From JBCCGR01 sp039029195 (lineage in GTDB: Bacteria > Pseudomonadota > Alphaproteobacteria > Rhizobiales > Rhizobiaceae), in contig JBCCGR010000006.1 of assembly GCA_039029195.1 (NCBI GenBank), forward strand, positions 90,816 through 154,815: a stretch of 64,000 nucleotides of DNA, written 5' to 3'. This document shows, one piece after another, positions 1-8,400 of the stretch. Under the pieces are notes generated by a model, which worked only from the letters and a program-made list of their open reading frames with translations, ran no database searches and was not told where the DNA came from. Position 1 is the stretch's first letter. Every line of letters starts with the position of its first letter. The position numbers were made by a program, and so were the translations under genes.

Positions 1-1488
1 GCGCTGCTGCCCGGTTGGCGCGATGAAGACGGACATCCGTTCAAAACCGAGGTCAAAGACGACCATTTTCTAGTATTGGGTCCGGCGGGTGGATTGCGCC
101 TTCCAAACTTCCTGATGCCGCCGCTTATGAACAATCACGGCAACTACATTGTATCCCTCGGCAACGTGTGTCGCTGGCTTGGCGAAAAAGCCGAGGCTCT
201 GGGCGTTGAAGTCTATCCGGGTTTTGCGGCTGCAGAACTGATATACAATGATGACGGCGCGCTGATTGGTGTTGCCACGGGGGATATGGGTGTTGCCCGG
301 GATGGAACGCCAGGACCAAACTTCGAACGCGGCATGGCGCTTCTTGGCAAATATGTGCTGATTGGTGAGGGGGCACGCGGTTCGCTCGCAAAGCAGCTCA
401 TCGCCAAATTCAATCTGGACGAAGGCAAGGAGCCACCAAAATTCGGCATTGGCATCAAGGAACTTTGGGAAGTAAAGCCGGAGAACCATAAACAGGGGCT
501 GGTGCAGCATTCGTTTGGCTGGCCACTCGACATGAAGACCGGCGGAGGCTCATTCCTGTATCATCTTGAAGACAATCAGGTGGCCGTCGGTTTTGTCCTT
601 CACCTCAACTACAAGAATCCATATCTCTCGCCGTTCAACGAGTTCCAGCGGTTCAAAACCCATCCCGACATTGCGCCAATCTTTGAAGGTGGTAGCCGTA
701 TTTCTTACGGTGCGCGTGCGATCACTGAAGGCGGATGGCAAAGTGTTCCGAAGCTGACATTCCCTGGTGGTGCACTGATTGGCTGTTCTGCCGGTCTCGT
801 TAATGTGCCGCGCATTAAGGGCTCACACAATGCTGTGCTTTCCGGAATGCAGGCGGCTGATCACGTGGTTGCGGCACTTGCTGACGGGCGCGAGCACGAT
901 GAAATTTCGGGCTACGAAGATGGCTGGCGAGAAAGCGCCATCGGCAAGGACCTCAAGAAAGTTAGAAACACCAAGCCGCTCTGGTCCAAGTTTGGCACCG
1001 TGATTGGCGTGGGTCTTGGTGGATTTGATATGTGGACCAACACCTTGTTTGGGTTTTCACTCTTCGGCACATTGAAGCACGGAAAACCGGACCACGCGTC
1101 CACCGAACCAACGTCAAAACACAAGCCAATCGACTATCCGAAACCGGACGGGGTTTTAACGTTTGACCGCCTGTCTTCAGTGTTCCTGTCGAACACCAAT
1201 CATGAGGAAGAGCAGCCGATTCACCTTCAATTGGGCGATGCGGAACTGCAGAAGAACTCCGAGTTTTCAAAATTCTTTGGACCTTCGCAGCGCTATTGCC
1301 CCGCTGGAGTGTATGAATGGGTGGATGAAAACGGCGATGCGGCGGACGAAGGTTCATCGGACGCTCGGTTTGTGATCAACGCGCAAAATTGCGTGCATTG
1401 CAAAACCTGCGACATCAAAGATCCGAACCAGAATATCAACTGGGTTCCGCCACAAGGCGGCGAAGGGCCGGTTTATCCCAACATGTGA
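1..1488 (+). CDS. Electron transfer flavoprotein-ubiquinone oxidoreductase, 5' truncated by window edge
   Basis: The reading frame is open from base 1 and 495 residues are visible, so about 60 N-terminal residues, including the FAD-binding glycine motif, lie outside the window. The C-terminus is diagnostic for ETF-QO: a cysteine in RYCPAGVYEW followed about 45 residues later by NCVHCKTCDIKDPNQNINW supplies the four ligands of the 4Fe-4S cluster, and the protein ends in the usual GGEGPxYPNM. The family passes electrons from electron transfer flavoprotein to ubiquinone at the inner membrane during fatty acid and amino acid oxidation. The next gene is convergent, so this is the end of its transcription unit. 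Confidence 0.96.
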   Translation, partial: ALLPGWRDEDGHPFKTEVKDDHFLVLGPAGGLRLPNFLMPPLMNNHGNYIVSLGNVCRWLGEKAEALGVEVYPGFAAAELIYNDDGALIGVATGDMGVARDGTPGPNFERGMALLGKYVLIGEGARGSLAKQLIAKFNLDEGKEPPKFGIGIKELWEVKPENHKQGLVQHSFGWPLDMKTGGGSFLYHLEDNQVAVGFVLHLNYKNPYLSPFNEFQRFKTHPDIAPIFEGGSRISYGARAITEGGWQSVPKLTFPGGALIGCSAGLVNVPRIKGSHNAVLSGMQAADHVVAALADGREHDEISGYEDGWRESAIGKDLKKVRNTKPLWSKFGTVIGVGLGGFDMWTNTLFGFSLFGTLKHGKPDHASTEPTSKHKPIDYPKPDGVLTFDRLSSVFLSNTNHEEEQPIHLQLGDAELQKNSEFSKFFGPSQRYCPAGVYEWVDENGDAADEGSSDARFVINAQNCVHCKTCDIKDPNQNINWVPPQGGEGPVYPNM

Positions 1489-1589
1489 TTTGGGATGGGG
1501 CTTGCAGCGTCCCGGCCCGTCCATTGTCGTCGCCACTGAGGAACGTCGTCGAAGGACGTGTTGTGGCACGAATGTAAGCGCGCAGCCGT

Positions 1590-1805
1590 TCAGGCTGTGT
1601 CTATTGATGCCGCCGGTGTGCGATTGCTGCTGCGCCAAGCGAAAGCAATTGTGCTCACAAACCGCTTCATCAACCCCGTCACCCGAGATTTTTTTGCCGC
1701 GCTGAACTCAGTCAACGCGCCGTTGATATGGTCTGATTGTTCAGGGTTTTCAGCAAATGGGCCAAGCCGATACCGCATCATCACTGCATGGTCGTAGTAG
1801 GACAT
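1590..1805 (-). CDS. Small conserved-looking protein (71 aa), divergent from WYL regulator
   Basis: A 71-residue product starting MSYYDHAVMMRYRLGPFAENP. The start at 1805 is supported by an AAGGAG Shine-Dalgarno sequence about 6 bases upstream on the minus strand; the longer frame to 1853 runs into the operator. The N-terminal YYDHA...LGP pattern resembles short uncharacterised rhizobial proteins I have seen, but I cannot name a family. The C-terminal half is basic and serine/threonine rich. It is transcribed divergently from the WYL regulator and shares an inverted-repeat operator with it, so it is probably the regulator's target. No function is proposed. Confidence 0.6.
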   Translation of the reverse strand: MSYYDHAVMMRYRLGPFAENPEQSDHINGALTEFSAAKKSRVTGLMKRFVSTIAFAWRSSNRTPAASIDTA

Positions 1806-1841
1806 TTCTCGCTCCTTTGCTTTGGACCAAAGATCGCAAAT

Positions 1842-1888
1842 CCCTGCTGACATGCTGTTGTCAGCAGGGTGTGATAGTGTGTCAGCAG
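1842..1888. promoter_or_regulatory. Operator: perfect 11-bp inverted repeat plus an extra half-site between divergent genes
   Basis: CCCTGCTGACA (1842-1852) and TGTCAGCAGGG (1859-1869) are perfect inverted arms separated by 6 bases, and a further half-site TGTCAGCAG follows at 1880-1888. The site lies 37 bases before the small gene's start (1805) and 16 to 34 bases before the WYL regulator's start (1904), the usual place for an autoregulatory operator. Binding by the WYL protein is inferred. Confidence 0.75.
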
Positions 1889-1903
1889 AAGGAGCTTGGA
1901 CCC

Positions 1904-2614
1904 ATGCACAGATCCAACCGACTGTTTGAAATCATTCAGATTTTGCGAGCCGCAGACCGACCAAAAACAGCCGACGAACTCGCCAATGTGTTGGAAGTGT
2001 CAAAGCGCACGATCTACAGGGACATCGTCGCACTTCAGGCAATGGGCACGCCCATCGAAGGTGAGGCCGGCATCGGTTATCTGATGCGCAATGGCTACAA
2101 TCTGCCGCCCCTCAATTTCGATCGAGACGAAATCGAGGCGCTACGCGTTGGCCTGTCCATGCTGGTGCGCACAGGCGACAGTTCGCTGCAACTGGCGGCA
2201 CAACGCATCAGCCGAAAGATTGATGACCTTCAAGATGAGGCTGAATGGCTCCAGGTCGCACCATGGGGCGCTCCGGTTGACGATCCGCTCAAAGGGTGTG
2301 TTTCCAAGGCTCTTTTGCGCGACTCGATCCGAAACGAACAAAAGATCGAGCTGGTCTATCGCAATGAAGAGGGCCGCGAGACCCGCCGGACCGTTAGACC
2401 AGTCGCACTCGTTTATCACATCGACTGCGTGATCTTGGCCGCATGGTGTGAGCTCCGAAATGCCTTTCGCCATTTCCGCACCGACCGTATTTATGGCTGC
2501 ACTGTGCTCGATGATCGCTTTGGCGGCACAAGCCACGCGCTTCGCGAAATCTGGCTTGAGCAAAATCCGTGGGAAACCGGCTGCTCCCCCATGACGATGC
2601 CAGTGCGTCAGTGA
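1904..2614 (+). CDS. YafY/PafC-type transcriptional regulator with HTH and WYL domains
   Basis: A 236-residue regulator. Residues about 5-60 (SNRLFEIIQILRAADRPKTADELANVLEVSKRTIYRDI) form an HTH_11/DeoR-like DNA-binding domain, and residues about 140-210 (RRTVRPVALVYHIDCVILAAWCELRNAFRHFRTDRI) match the WYL ligand-sensing domain. The start at 1904 is chosen over an in-frame ATG at 1757 because it has AGAAGGAG upstream and begins right at the HTH. The WYL family uses small molecules or single-stranded nucleic acid as cues; the cue here is unknown. The upstream inverted repeat suggests it controls itself and the divergent 71-residue gene. A palindrome follows the stop codon. Confidence 0.9.
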   Translation: MHRSNRLFEIIQILRAADRPKTADELANVLEVSKRTIYRDIVALQAMGTPIEGEAGIGYLMRNGYNLPPLNFDRDEIEALRVGLSMLVRTGDSSLQLAAQRISRKIDDLQDEAEWLQVAPWGAPVDDPLKGCVSKALLRDSIRNEQKIELVYRNEEGRETRRTVRPVALVYHIDCVILAAWCELRNAFRHFRTDRIYGCTVLDDRFGGTSHALREIWLEQNPWETGCSPMTMPVRQ

Positions 2615-2623
2615 AGCACGCTT

Positions 2624-2647
2624 CCGAAAAGTTGATGGACTTTTCGG
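2624..2647. repeat. Palindrome resembling rhizobial intergenic element / possible terminator
   Basis: CCGAAAAGT (2624-2632) and ACTTTTCGG (2639-2647) form a perfect 9-bp stem with a 6-base loop just after the WYL gene. It lacks a T-tract. The CCGAAAAGTnnn...ACTTTTCGG core and its flank resemble intergenic palindromes common in rhizobial genomes, and a decayed relative may lie near 59966-60000. It may act as a 3' end structure between convergent genes. Confidence 0.5.
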
Positions 2648-2720
2648 GCAAAACTACGCGCGAAACTCACGATCCACGGCGTCAAAACGCTTTCAGATTT
2701 TGTGCGCATCGCATTCGTTA

Positions 2721-3116
2721 TCAAACAATCGGCGCGCGCTCACCTGAGAGCCAGCGAACAACGTCATAAACGTCGAATGCCATTGCCACGACAAGCGTTG
2801 CGATGAGCACCCACATCATGATGGTTTGTAGTTTTGGCACCAGACCGGATTGTGCCCGTCTCCAAAGGTAAACCACCAATGGGATCCAGAAGGGCAGGTG
2901 ACCCGCCCCAAGCAGCCGCACCATGCCCATTTGGGAGTAGAGATACTGCACCGCCAGTCCGCCAGCGATAAATAGGACAACCGTCCATGCGGCATCCTTC
3001 CAGGTCACTTTCTTCAAAAGAAAGCTGATGACTGCCGCCAGTGGGATGACGCCAAGCAGAATCATCCAGATTTGAACCCATTGCGGCAACAGCGCCGCTG
3101 CTTCGTTGAATGTCAT
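2721..3116 (-). CDS. Small integral membrane protein (131 aa), unknown function
   Basis: The product is strongly hydrophobic with about four predicted membrane segments (roughly residues 13-34, 42-62, 72-88 and 97-118) and short charged loops such as FLLKKVTWKD and YLWRRAQSG. No catalytic motif is visible and I do not recognise a family with certainty. The ATG at 3116 lies 3 bases after the stop of the GH25 lipoprotein gene, so the two are very likely one operon. The ribosome site in front is weak, suggesting translational coupling to the upstream gene. Confidence 0.7.
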   Translation of the reverse strand: MTFNEAAALLPQWVQIWMILLGVIPLAAVISFLLKKVTWKDAAWTVVLFIAGGLAVQYLYSQMGMVRLLGAGHLPFWIPLVVYLWRRAQSGLVPKLQTIMMWVLIATLVVAMAFDVYDVVRWLSGERAPIV

Positions 3117-3119
3117 TGA

Positions 3120-3911
3120 TTAACTCGCGTTCTTTTTCAGCCATTCCCGCCAGGCGGATTTCGACCCGTGGAAGACGTTGAGGTCCACGTCACCGTCAAA
3201 TCCGTTGGCGCGACCGGTTCCGGAATACTGCCAGAACACCCAGCGGCGGTTGGGATAGATGATGCTCGGATGTTTTTTCACGCCTCGCAGCCACATCTGG
3301 TATCGCGTCATCGCGCCTGCAATGTTCTGGCGGTAGAAGTCCGGGGTGGTGTAGATAATCGGCCGTTTGCCATAGTGGCGCTCGATCATCGACAGGAAAA
3401 TCCGCATCTCGCTCAAGACTGTCTCGCGCGGCGGACGCTTCTTGCAGGTCGGCGACAGGTGGTTCCATTCCATGTCGAGCACGGGTGGCAGTGCGTTCTT
3501 TTCTTTCGGCACATTTTGGATGAACCAGCGTGCCTGCGTGGCTGCTGGCGTGCAGAAATAGTAGAAATGATAGGCACCGCGTGGAATTTGCGCACGTTTT
3601 GCGGCAGCCCAGTTCTGGGCGAACCGGTCGTCCAGAAGATCACCGCCTTCAGTGGCTTTTATAAAGGCGAAGGAAACGCCCGCGGTGCGCGCGCGCGGCC
3701 AGTCGATTGTGTTTTGATATTTGGCAACATCGACGCCGTGAACCGCATAGTTTCGCGGAGAGCCACCTTCGATATCGACGGGATCGGAATCGCCAAATTT
3801 CGGCGTAGACTTGATGCCTTCGGAAAGGGACTCGAGGCTGGATGTGGTGCAGCCCGCCAGCAGCGTTGCACCCAAAACAATTGCAAGTGCGGAAGTCTTG
3901 TTGAAACCCAT
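3120..3911 (-). CDS. GH25 family lysozyme-like (muramidase) lipoprotein
   Basis: A 263-residue protein with a lipoprotein signal (hydrophobic ALAIVLGATLLAGC, lipid-attachment Cys near residue 21), so it is probably anchored in the outer membrane or periplasm. Residues about 57-250 carry GH25 hallmarks: HGVDVAKYQNTIDW at the start, FIKATEG, GAYHFYYF, the acidic catalytic strand VLDMEWN, and the terminal WQYS/DVDLNVF. The family cleaves the beta-1,4 bond between MurNAc and GlcNAc in peptidoglycan. The start at 3911 has AGGAC 8 bases upstream; a longer ATG frame to 3947 would add residues before the signal peptide. The small membrane protein follows in the same operon. Confidence 0.88.
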   Translation of the reverse strand: MGFNKTSALAIVLGATLLAGCTTSSLESLSEGIKSTPKFGDSDPVDIEGGSPRNYAVHGVDVAKYQNTIDWPRARTAGVSFAFIKATEGGDLLDDRFAQNWAAAKRAQIPRGAYHFYYFCTPAATQARWFIQNVPKEKNALPPVLDMEWNHLSPTCKKRPPRETVLSEMRIFLSMIERHYGKRPIIYTTPDFYRQNIAGAMTRYQMWLRGVKKHPSIIYPNRRWVFWQYSGTGRANGFDGDVDLNVFHGSKSAWREWLKKNAS

Positions 3912-4046
3912 CAATGTCCTGCCCGGTTCCGCCCCGATCTGCGCCATATGGGATCAATTCTTCAAATGTGAAGGGATTGCCGTGGATGCCCAACAATGGT
4001 TTCAATGATTCTTATATGAAATCTACCACGGGAAGCGCCGCCGACC

Positions 4047-5072
4047 ATGTTGCCAATTGCACAATTGCTTGAGCGCCATCCACGAACCGATCTTCAAAGT
4101 AGCAACACGCCGCTTGATCCCATGCCAAGGCTCTCGGTGTCATTTGGCGGTTCGCTTTATGTGAAGAGGGATGATTGTCAGCGACTCGGGATGGGTGGCA
4201 ACAAGATCCGCCAGCTTGAGTTCTACTTCGGTGACGCTCTTGCGAAAGGCGCTGACACCGTGCTGATCACAGGGGCTGTGCAATCGAACTTTGTGCGCTC
4301 AACGGCTGCCGCTGCGGCGAAACTCGGCATGGATTGCCATGTTCAACTGGAGGAACGAGTGGCCGACCCAGATAGCGACTATCGCAGGTCAGGCAATGTG
4401 CTGCTTGATCAGCTCTATGGTGCAACCATCCATCACTTTCCCGAAGGGGAGGATGAAGCTGGAGCAGATGCCCGGGTGCACGAAATTGCGGATGAGCTGA
4501 AGCAGAAGGGGCACAAACCCTATGTCATTCCGCTTTCGCCCGGACACCCGCCACGGGCCTCTCTGGGCTATGTGGTTGTGGCGCAGGAACTCTTGCAGCA
4601 ATTCAAGGAGCAGGAACTGGACGTTGGTGAAATCGTTGTAGCGTCCGGAAGCGGGTCAACCCATGGTGGTTTGCTGTTTGGACTTAGGGCGCTCGGGTCA
4701 GATATCCGCGTCACCGGTGTTTGTGTGCGGCGGGAGACTGAATTGCAGACGCCGAGAATTGCGGCGCGATGTGAGGAGATTGCTGATCTCCTGGAGTGCG
4801 AAAATCCGGTTCCAACGGACGATGTGATCACACAGGATGACTGGCTTGCACCGGGTTACGGCAAGGCGGGTGAGGGGGTTTTGAGCGCCATCATGACGGC
4901 AGCGCGGATGGAGGCGCTGATCTGTGATCCAACCTACACGGGCAAGGTTTTCGCGGGCTTTTTGAGCGCGGCGGTGCAGCGCAAGGATGGGCGTGCCAAA
5001 GTGTTCATTCACACCGGCGGTACACCCGGCATTTTTGGCTATGTGGATGTATTGAGTGCCGCCGCTGGCTAG
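4047..5072 (+). CDS. PLP-dependent D-cysteine desulfhydrase / L-cysteate sulfo-lyase family enzyme
   Basis: A 341-residue fold-type II PLP enzyme. GGNKIRQLEF (about residues 50-59) contains the Schiff-base lysine, and GAVQSNFVRSTAAAAAKLG is the substrate/PLP loop of the D-cysteine desulfhydrase-ACC deaminase group; ASGSGSTHGGLLFG binds the cofactor phosphate. In this family members release ammonia with sulfide (D-cysteine), sulfite (L-cysteate) or from ACC, and sequence alone cannot decide between the first two. The gene stands alone, divergent from the lysozyme gene, and is followed by a hairpin with T-rich tail. No sulfonate transport genes lie nearby. Confidence 0.82.
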   Translation: MLPIAQLLERHPRTDLQSSNTPLDPMPRLSVSFGGSLYVKRDDCQRLGMGGNKIRQLEFYFGDALAKGADTVLITGAVQSNFVRSTAAAAAKLGMDCHVQLEERVADPDSDYRRSGNVLLDQLYGATIHHFPEGEDEAGADARVHEIADELKQKGHKPYVIPLSPGHPPRASLGYVVVAQELLQQFKEQELDVGEIVVASGSGSTHGGLLFGLRALGSDIRVTGVCVRRETELQTPRIAARCEEIADLLECENPVPTDDVITQDDWLAPGYGKAGEGVLSAIMTAARMEALICDPTYTGKVFAGFLSAAVQRKDGRAKVFIHTGGTPGIFGYVDVLSAAAG

Positions 5073-5080
5073 TTTCGTTG

Positions 5081-5108
5081 CCGAAGCCTATGGCTTCTCG
5101 GTTTGTTT
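5081..5108 (+). terminator. Probable rho-independent terminator of the desulfhydrase-type gene
   Basis: CCGAAGCC (5081-5088) pairs with GGCTTC..GG across a 3-base loop with a 2-base bulge, followed by TTTGTTT. It sits 9 bases after the stop codon. Confidence 0.5.
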
Positions 5109-5282
5109 GAATTCAGTTCTTTGTGCCCGTGACTGCGTGCCAGTCTGGTCCCCAAAATGCCATTGGTGGAAACCACAAGTAGCAGACCTGGCGATAACCT
5201 GGTCGTTTTATGGTGTGACCTTTGTAGCCATTGAGACGGCTGGCGCACCGGATGCGGCTGCGGTTTATTCGTGGTGCGATTG

Positions 5283-5411
5283 TCAGGCCCCTTGAAATGA
5301 TGCGGACTTGCTGCCCCAGTATCGCACGGCTGCGTTCGAGGTTTTGACTGCACCAACTGTCGCAATTGCGATGACTGTGATCGCGAGAGATTTCTGAATT
5401 TTGCTAGACAT
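5283..5411 (-). CDS. Tiny secreted peptide (42 aa)
   Basis: A 42-residue frame, MSSKIQKSLAITVIAIATVGAVKTSNA followed by about 15 residues (AVRYWGSKSASFQGA), has a basic start, hydrophobic core and SNA-A cleavage site of a Sec signal peptide, leaving a very short mature part. The start at 5411 has GGGAGC about 8 bases upstream, but this Shine-Dalgarno is inside an 8-bp hairpin. It lies upstream of nothing on its strand within 200 bases and is convergent with the desulfhydrase-type gene. It could be a leader-like or secreted micropeptide; coding status is moderate. Confidence 0.45.
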   Translation of the reverse strand: MSSKIQKSLAITVIAIATVGAVKTSNAAVRYWGSKSASFQGA

Positions 5412-5414
5412 GAT

Positions 5415-5434
5415 TTGCTCCCTGTTGGGAGCAA
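5415..5434 (-). promoter_or_regulatory. Hairpin covering the ribosome site of the 42-aa peptide
   Basis: TTGCTCCC and GGGAGCAA are perfect 8-bp arms with a 4-base loop. On the minus strand the 3' arm contains the GGGAGC ribosome-binding sequence and ends 3 bases before the ATG, so folding would hide it. Confidence 0.5.
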
Positions 5435-5489
5435 GGCTGCAAACTCTGTGCCGCCGCTGTCGGGCACTGTGTGCCAATCCGGCACGATT

Positions 5490-8400
5490 TCAGTGAAAAT
5501 CCCGGCTTTTCGGGATGATACGAACGTTTCTTGGATGCGTGCCGCGTGCCGGAGCTGTCTCACCTCGCCTTGGGTTCACTTCAGGCGGTACAGGTCGGGG
5601 CACGGCCTGTGCTGGTGTGACGGATGGGCGTTTGCGCTTCAAAAAACGACCGGAGTTCTCGTTTGCTGGCCGGTGCTGGAAAAGTTCCACCTGACCCGGT
5701 TCAAGCGCTGGCTCGGGACGCTTTACGAACTTTTCTGCACTGTCGCTTGGGCGACGATCATCAGAATGGCCGGAACGCGACGATGAGCGTGTCGGCGGCC
5801 CTTTTCGCTCAGGCACCGGGCGCAACACCTCGTCAGCGCGGGCAAGTGGCGCAGGCATTTCGTCGTCGGAGAGGTAATCAAGATCGCCCGTGAGGTCCGT
5901 CAGTTCGCGGGCAATCACGTGGATGATCTCCTTGGTGCGCTGCACCACCCCGCGAATACGCACCAGCCGCGCACCCATCACCACCTTGCGGTAGCGCTGC
6001 ATCACCTTGTTCCACACGATGATGTTCGCGATGCCGGTTTCATCTTCAATGGTCATGAAAACGACGCCCTTGGCGGTGCCTGGCTTCTGTCGTACCAGCA
6101 CGACGCCTGCCACGGAAACCCACTGATTGTTACGCAGATTGTCGAGGTTTTTGCAGGTGCTGATGCGCTTTTGATCATATCCGGCGCGCAGGAAGGACAT
6201 GGGGTGCGCCTTCAGCGACAGGCGATGCGTCTGGTAATCCGCCACCACATGCTCCGACAGCCGCATGTCAGGGAGCGTGACCTCGTGATCCGAACCAGTG
6301 GCGCGCTCATCGGCGGCGGCAAAAAGCGGCAGTTCCACATCGCTGACAAGCCCGCGCACCGCCCACAGGGCCTGCCGCCGGTCAAGACCGAGCGAACGGA
6401 AAGCGTCTGTTGCCGCCAATCGCTCCAGAACGGAAATGGAAAGGCCGGTGCGGCGGCGGATAATATCAAGCGTATCAAAAACGGGACGGTCTTCAGGCAG
6501 ATCCAGCCGCTGTCTTTCAGCATCACGGGCTTTCACGAACGCTTCCATCTGCTCTTTTTTCAGCCCGTCCACCTGGCGAAAACCAAGCCGCACCGCATGG
6601 GTGTTGCCGTGTTCCATACTCAAACCACCCCCCGTCTTTCCCCACGGGGTACTGGTTTCAGTGAATTCGGGCAGATGGTCCGGAACCGGTTTGACGGGTT
6701 CAAGCGTGTTGTCCCAATGACTGAAATTCACGTCCACCGGGCGCACCTCCACATTGTGTTCACGCGCATCGCGCACAATCTGGGCCGGGGCGTAAAATCC
6801 CATGGGTTGGGCGTTTAAAAGACCAGCGCAAAACACTTCCGGGTAATGGCATTTCAGCCACGAAGAGGCATAGACCAGAAGCGCGAAGCTGGCCGCGTGG
6901 CTTTCGGGAAAGCCATATTCACCAAAGCCTTTGATCTGATCGAAACAGCGCCGCGCGAAATCAGGATCGTACCCCCGCGCAATCATGCGGCTGACCATCT
7001 TTTCTTCCAGCGTGTGGATGGTGCCCATACGCCGGAAGGTGGCCATGGCACGGCGAAGTTCGTTCGCCTCATCAGGGGTGAACTTGGCCGCATCGATGGC
7101 AATCTGCATGGCCTGCTCCTGAAACAGCGGTACGCCCAGCGTGCGGCCAAGCACTTTTTCAAGCTCATCTGATGACCCATGATCCGGTGAAGGCGAGGGG
7201 TAGTGCACGGTCTCAATGCCATCGCGGCGACGCAGGTAGGGATGCACCATGTCCCCCTGAATGGGACCGGGGCGCACAATCGCCACCTCAATGACCAGAT
7301 CGTAGAAATTCTTTGGTTTCAGGCGCGGCAACATGTTGAGCTGGGCCCGGCTTTCCACCTGAAACACGCCAACCGCATCCGCCCGCTGCAACATGTGATA
7401 GACGCGCTCGTCCTCCTTGGGCATGGAATCGAGCGAAACGGGGCGATTGTATTGTTTTTCAAGAAACGAAAAGCACTTGGCGATGCAGGACAGCATGCCG
7501 AGCCCCAGAACGTCGACTTTCAGAATTTTCAATTCGTCGATGTCGTCCTTGTCCCATTCGATGAAGGTGCGCTCATCCATGGCGGCATTGCCAATGGGGA
7601 TCATCTCCTCCAGCCGGTCTTCTGTCAGCACAAAGCCACCCACATGCTGGGAAAGGTGGCGCGGAAACCCCAGCAATTCGTGGGTGAGTTTTATGGTGCG
7701 GGCAAGCAGAGGGTCACTAAGATCAAGACCAGCTTCCTTCACCTGCTTTTCCGGCAGTTCGGACCCCCATGAGCCCCAGACGGTGCTGGCAAGCGCTGAG
7801 GTGATATCCTCCGTCAAACCCATGACCTTGCCGACTTCACGGACAGCACTTCGGGGGCGATAGGTGATGATGGTCGCTGTCAGGCTCGCCCGGTCACGGC
7901 CATAGCGCTCATAGACATATTGAATGACCTCCTCGCGCCGCTCATGCTCGAAATCCACATCGATATCGGGTGGTTCCTTGCGCGCGCGCGACAGGAAACG
8001 TTCAAACAAAAGATCCGTTGCGGTCGGGTCGACCGCTGTGACACCAAGGCAGTAGCATACGGAAGAATTGGCTGCCGAGCCGCGCCCCTGACACAGAATT
8101 CCTTCTTTGCGGGCATAGGCCACAATGTCGTGCACGGTGAGGAAGTAGGGCGCGTAGTTGAGTTCATCAATCAGCGCCAACTCCTTCACAAGCGCGGTTT
8201 TCACCTTTTTGGGCACCCCATCGGGGTAAAAATGATCAGCCCCTTTCCAGGCGAGGTCGCTCAGATGCTCCTGCGGGGTTTTGCCCGGCGGCACGGGCTC
8301 GTTTGGATAGTTGTAAGCCAACTCATCCAGATTGAACGTAACGCGGTCGGCAATTGTTCGTGTGGCCTCCAGCGCTTCAGGGTAGGGACTAAAAAGGCGC

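Noticed and set aside
3168..3971. 267-codon plus-strand frame opposite the GH25 lysozyme gene
   Set aside because: The minus-strand frame has lipobox and GH25 motifs; this is a shadow.
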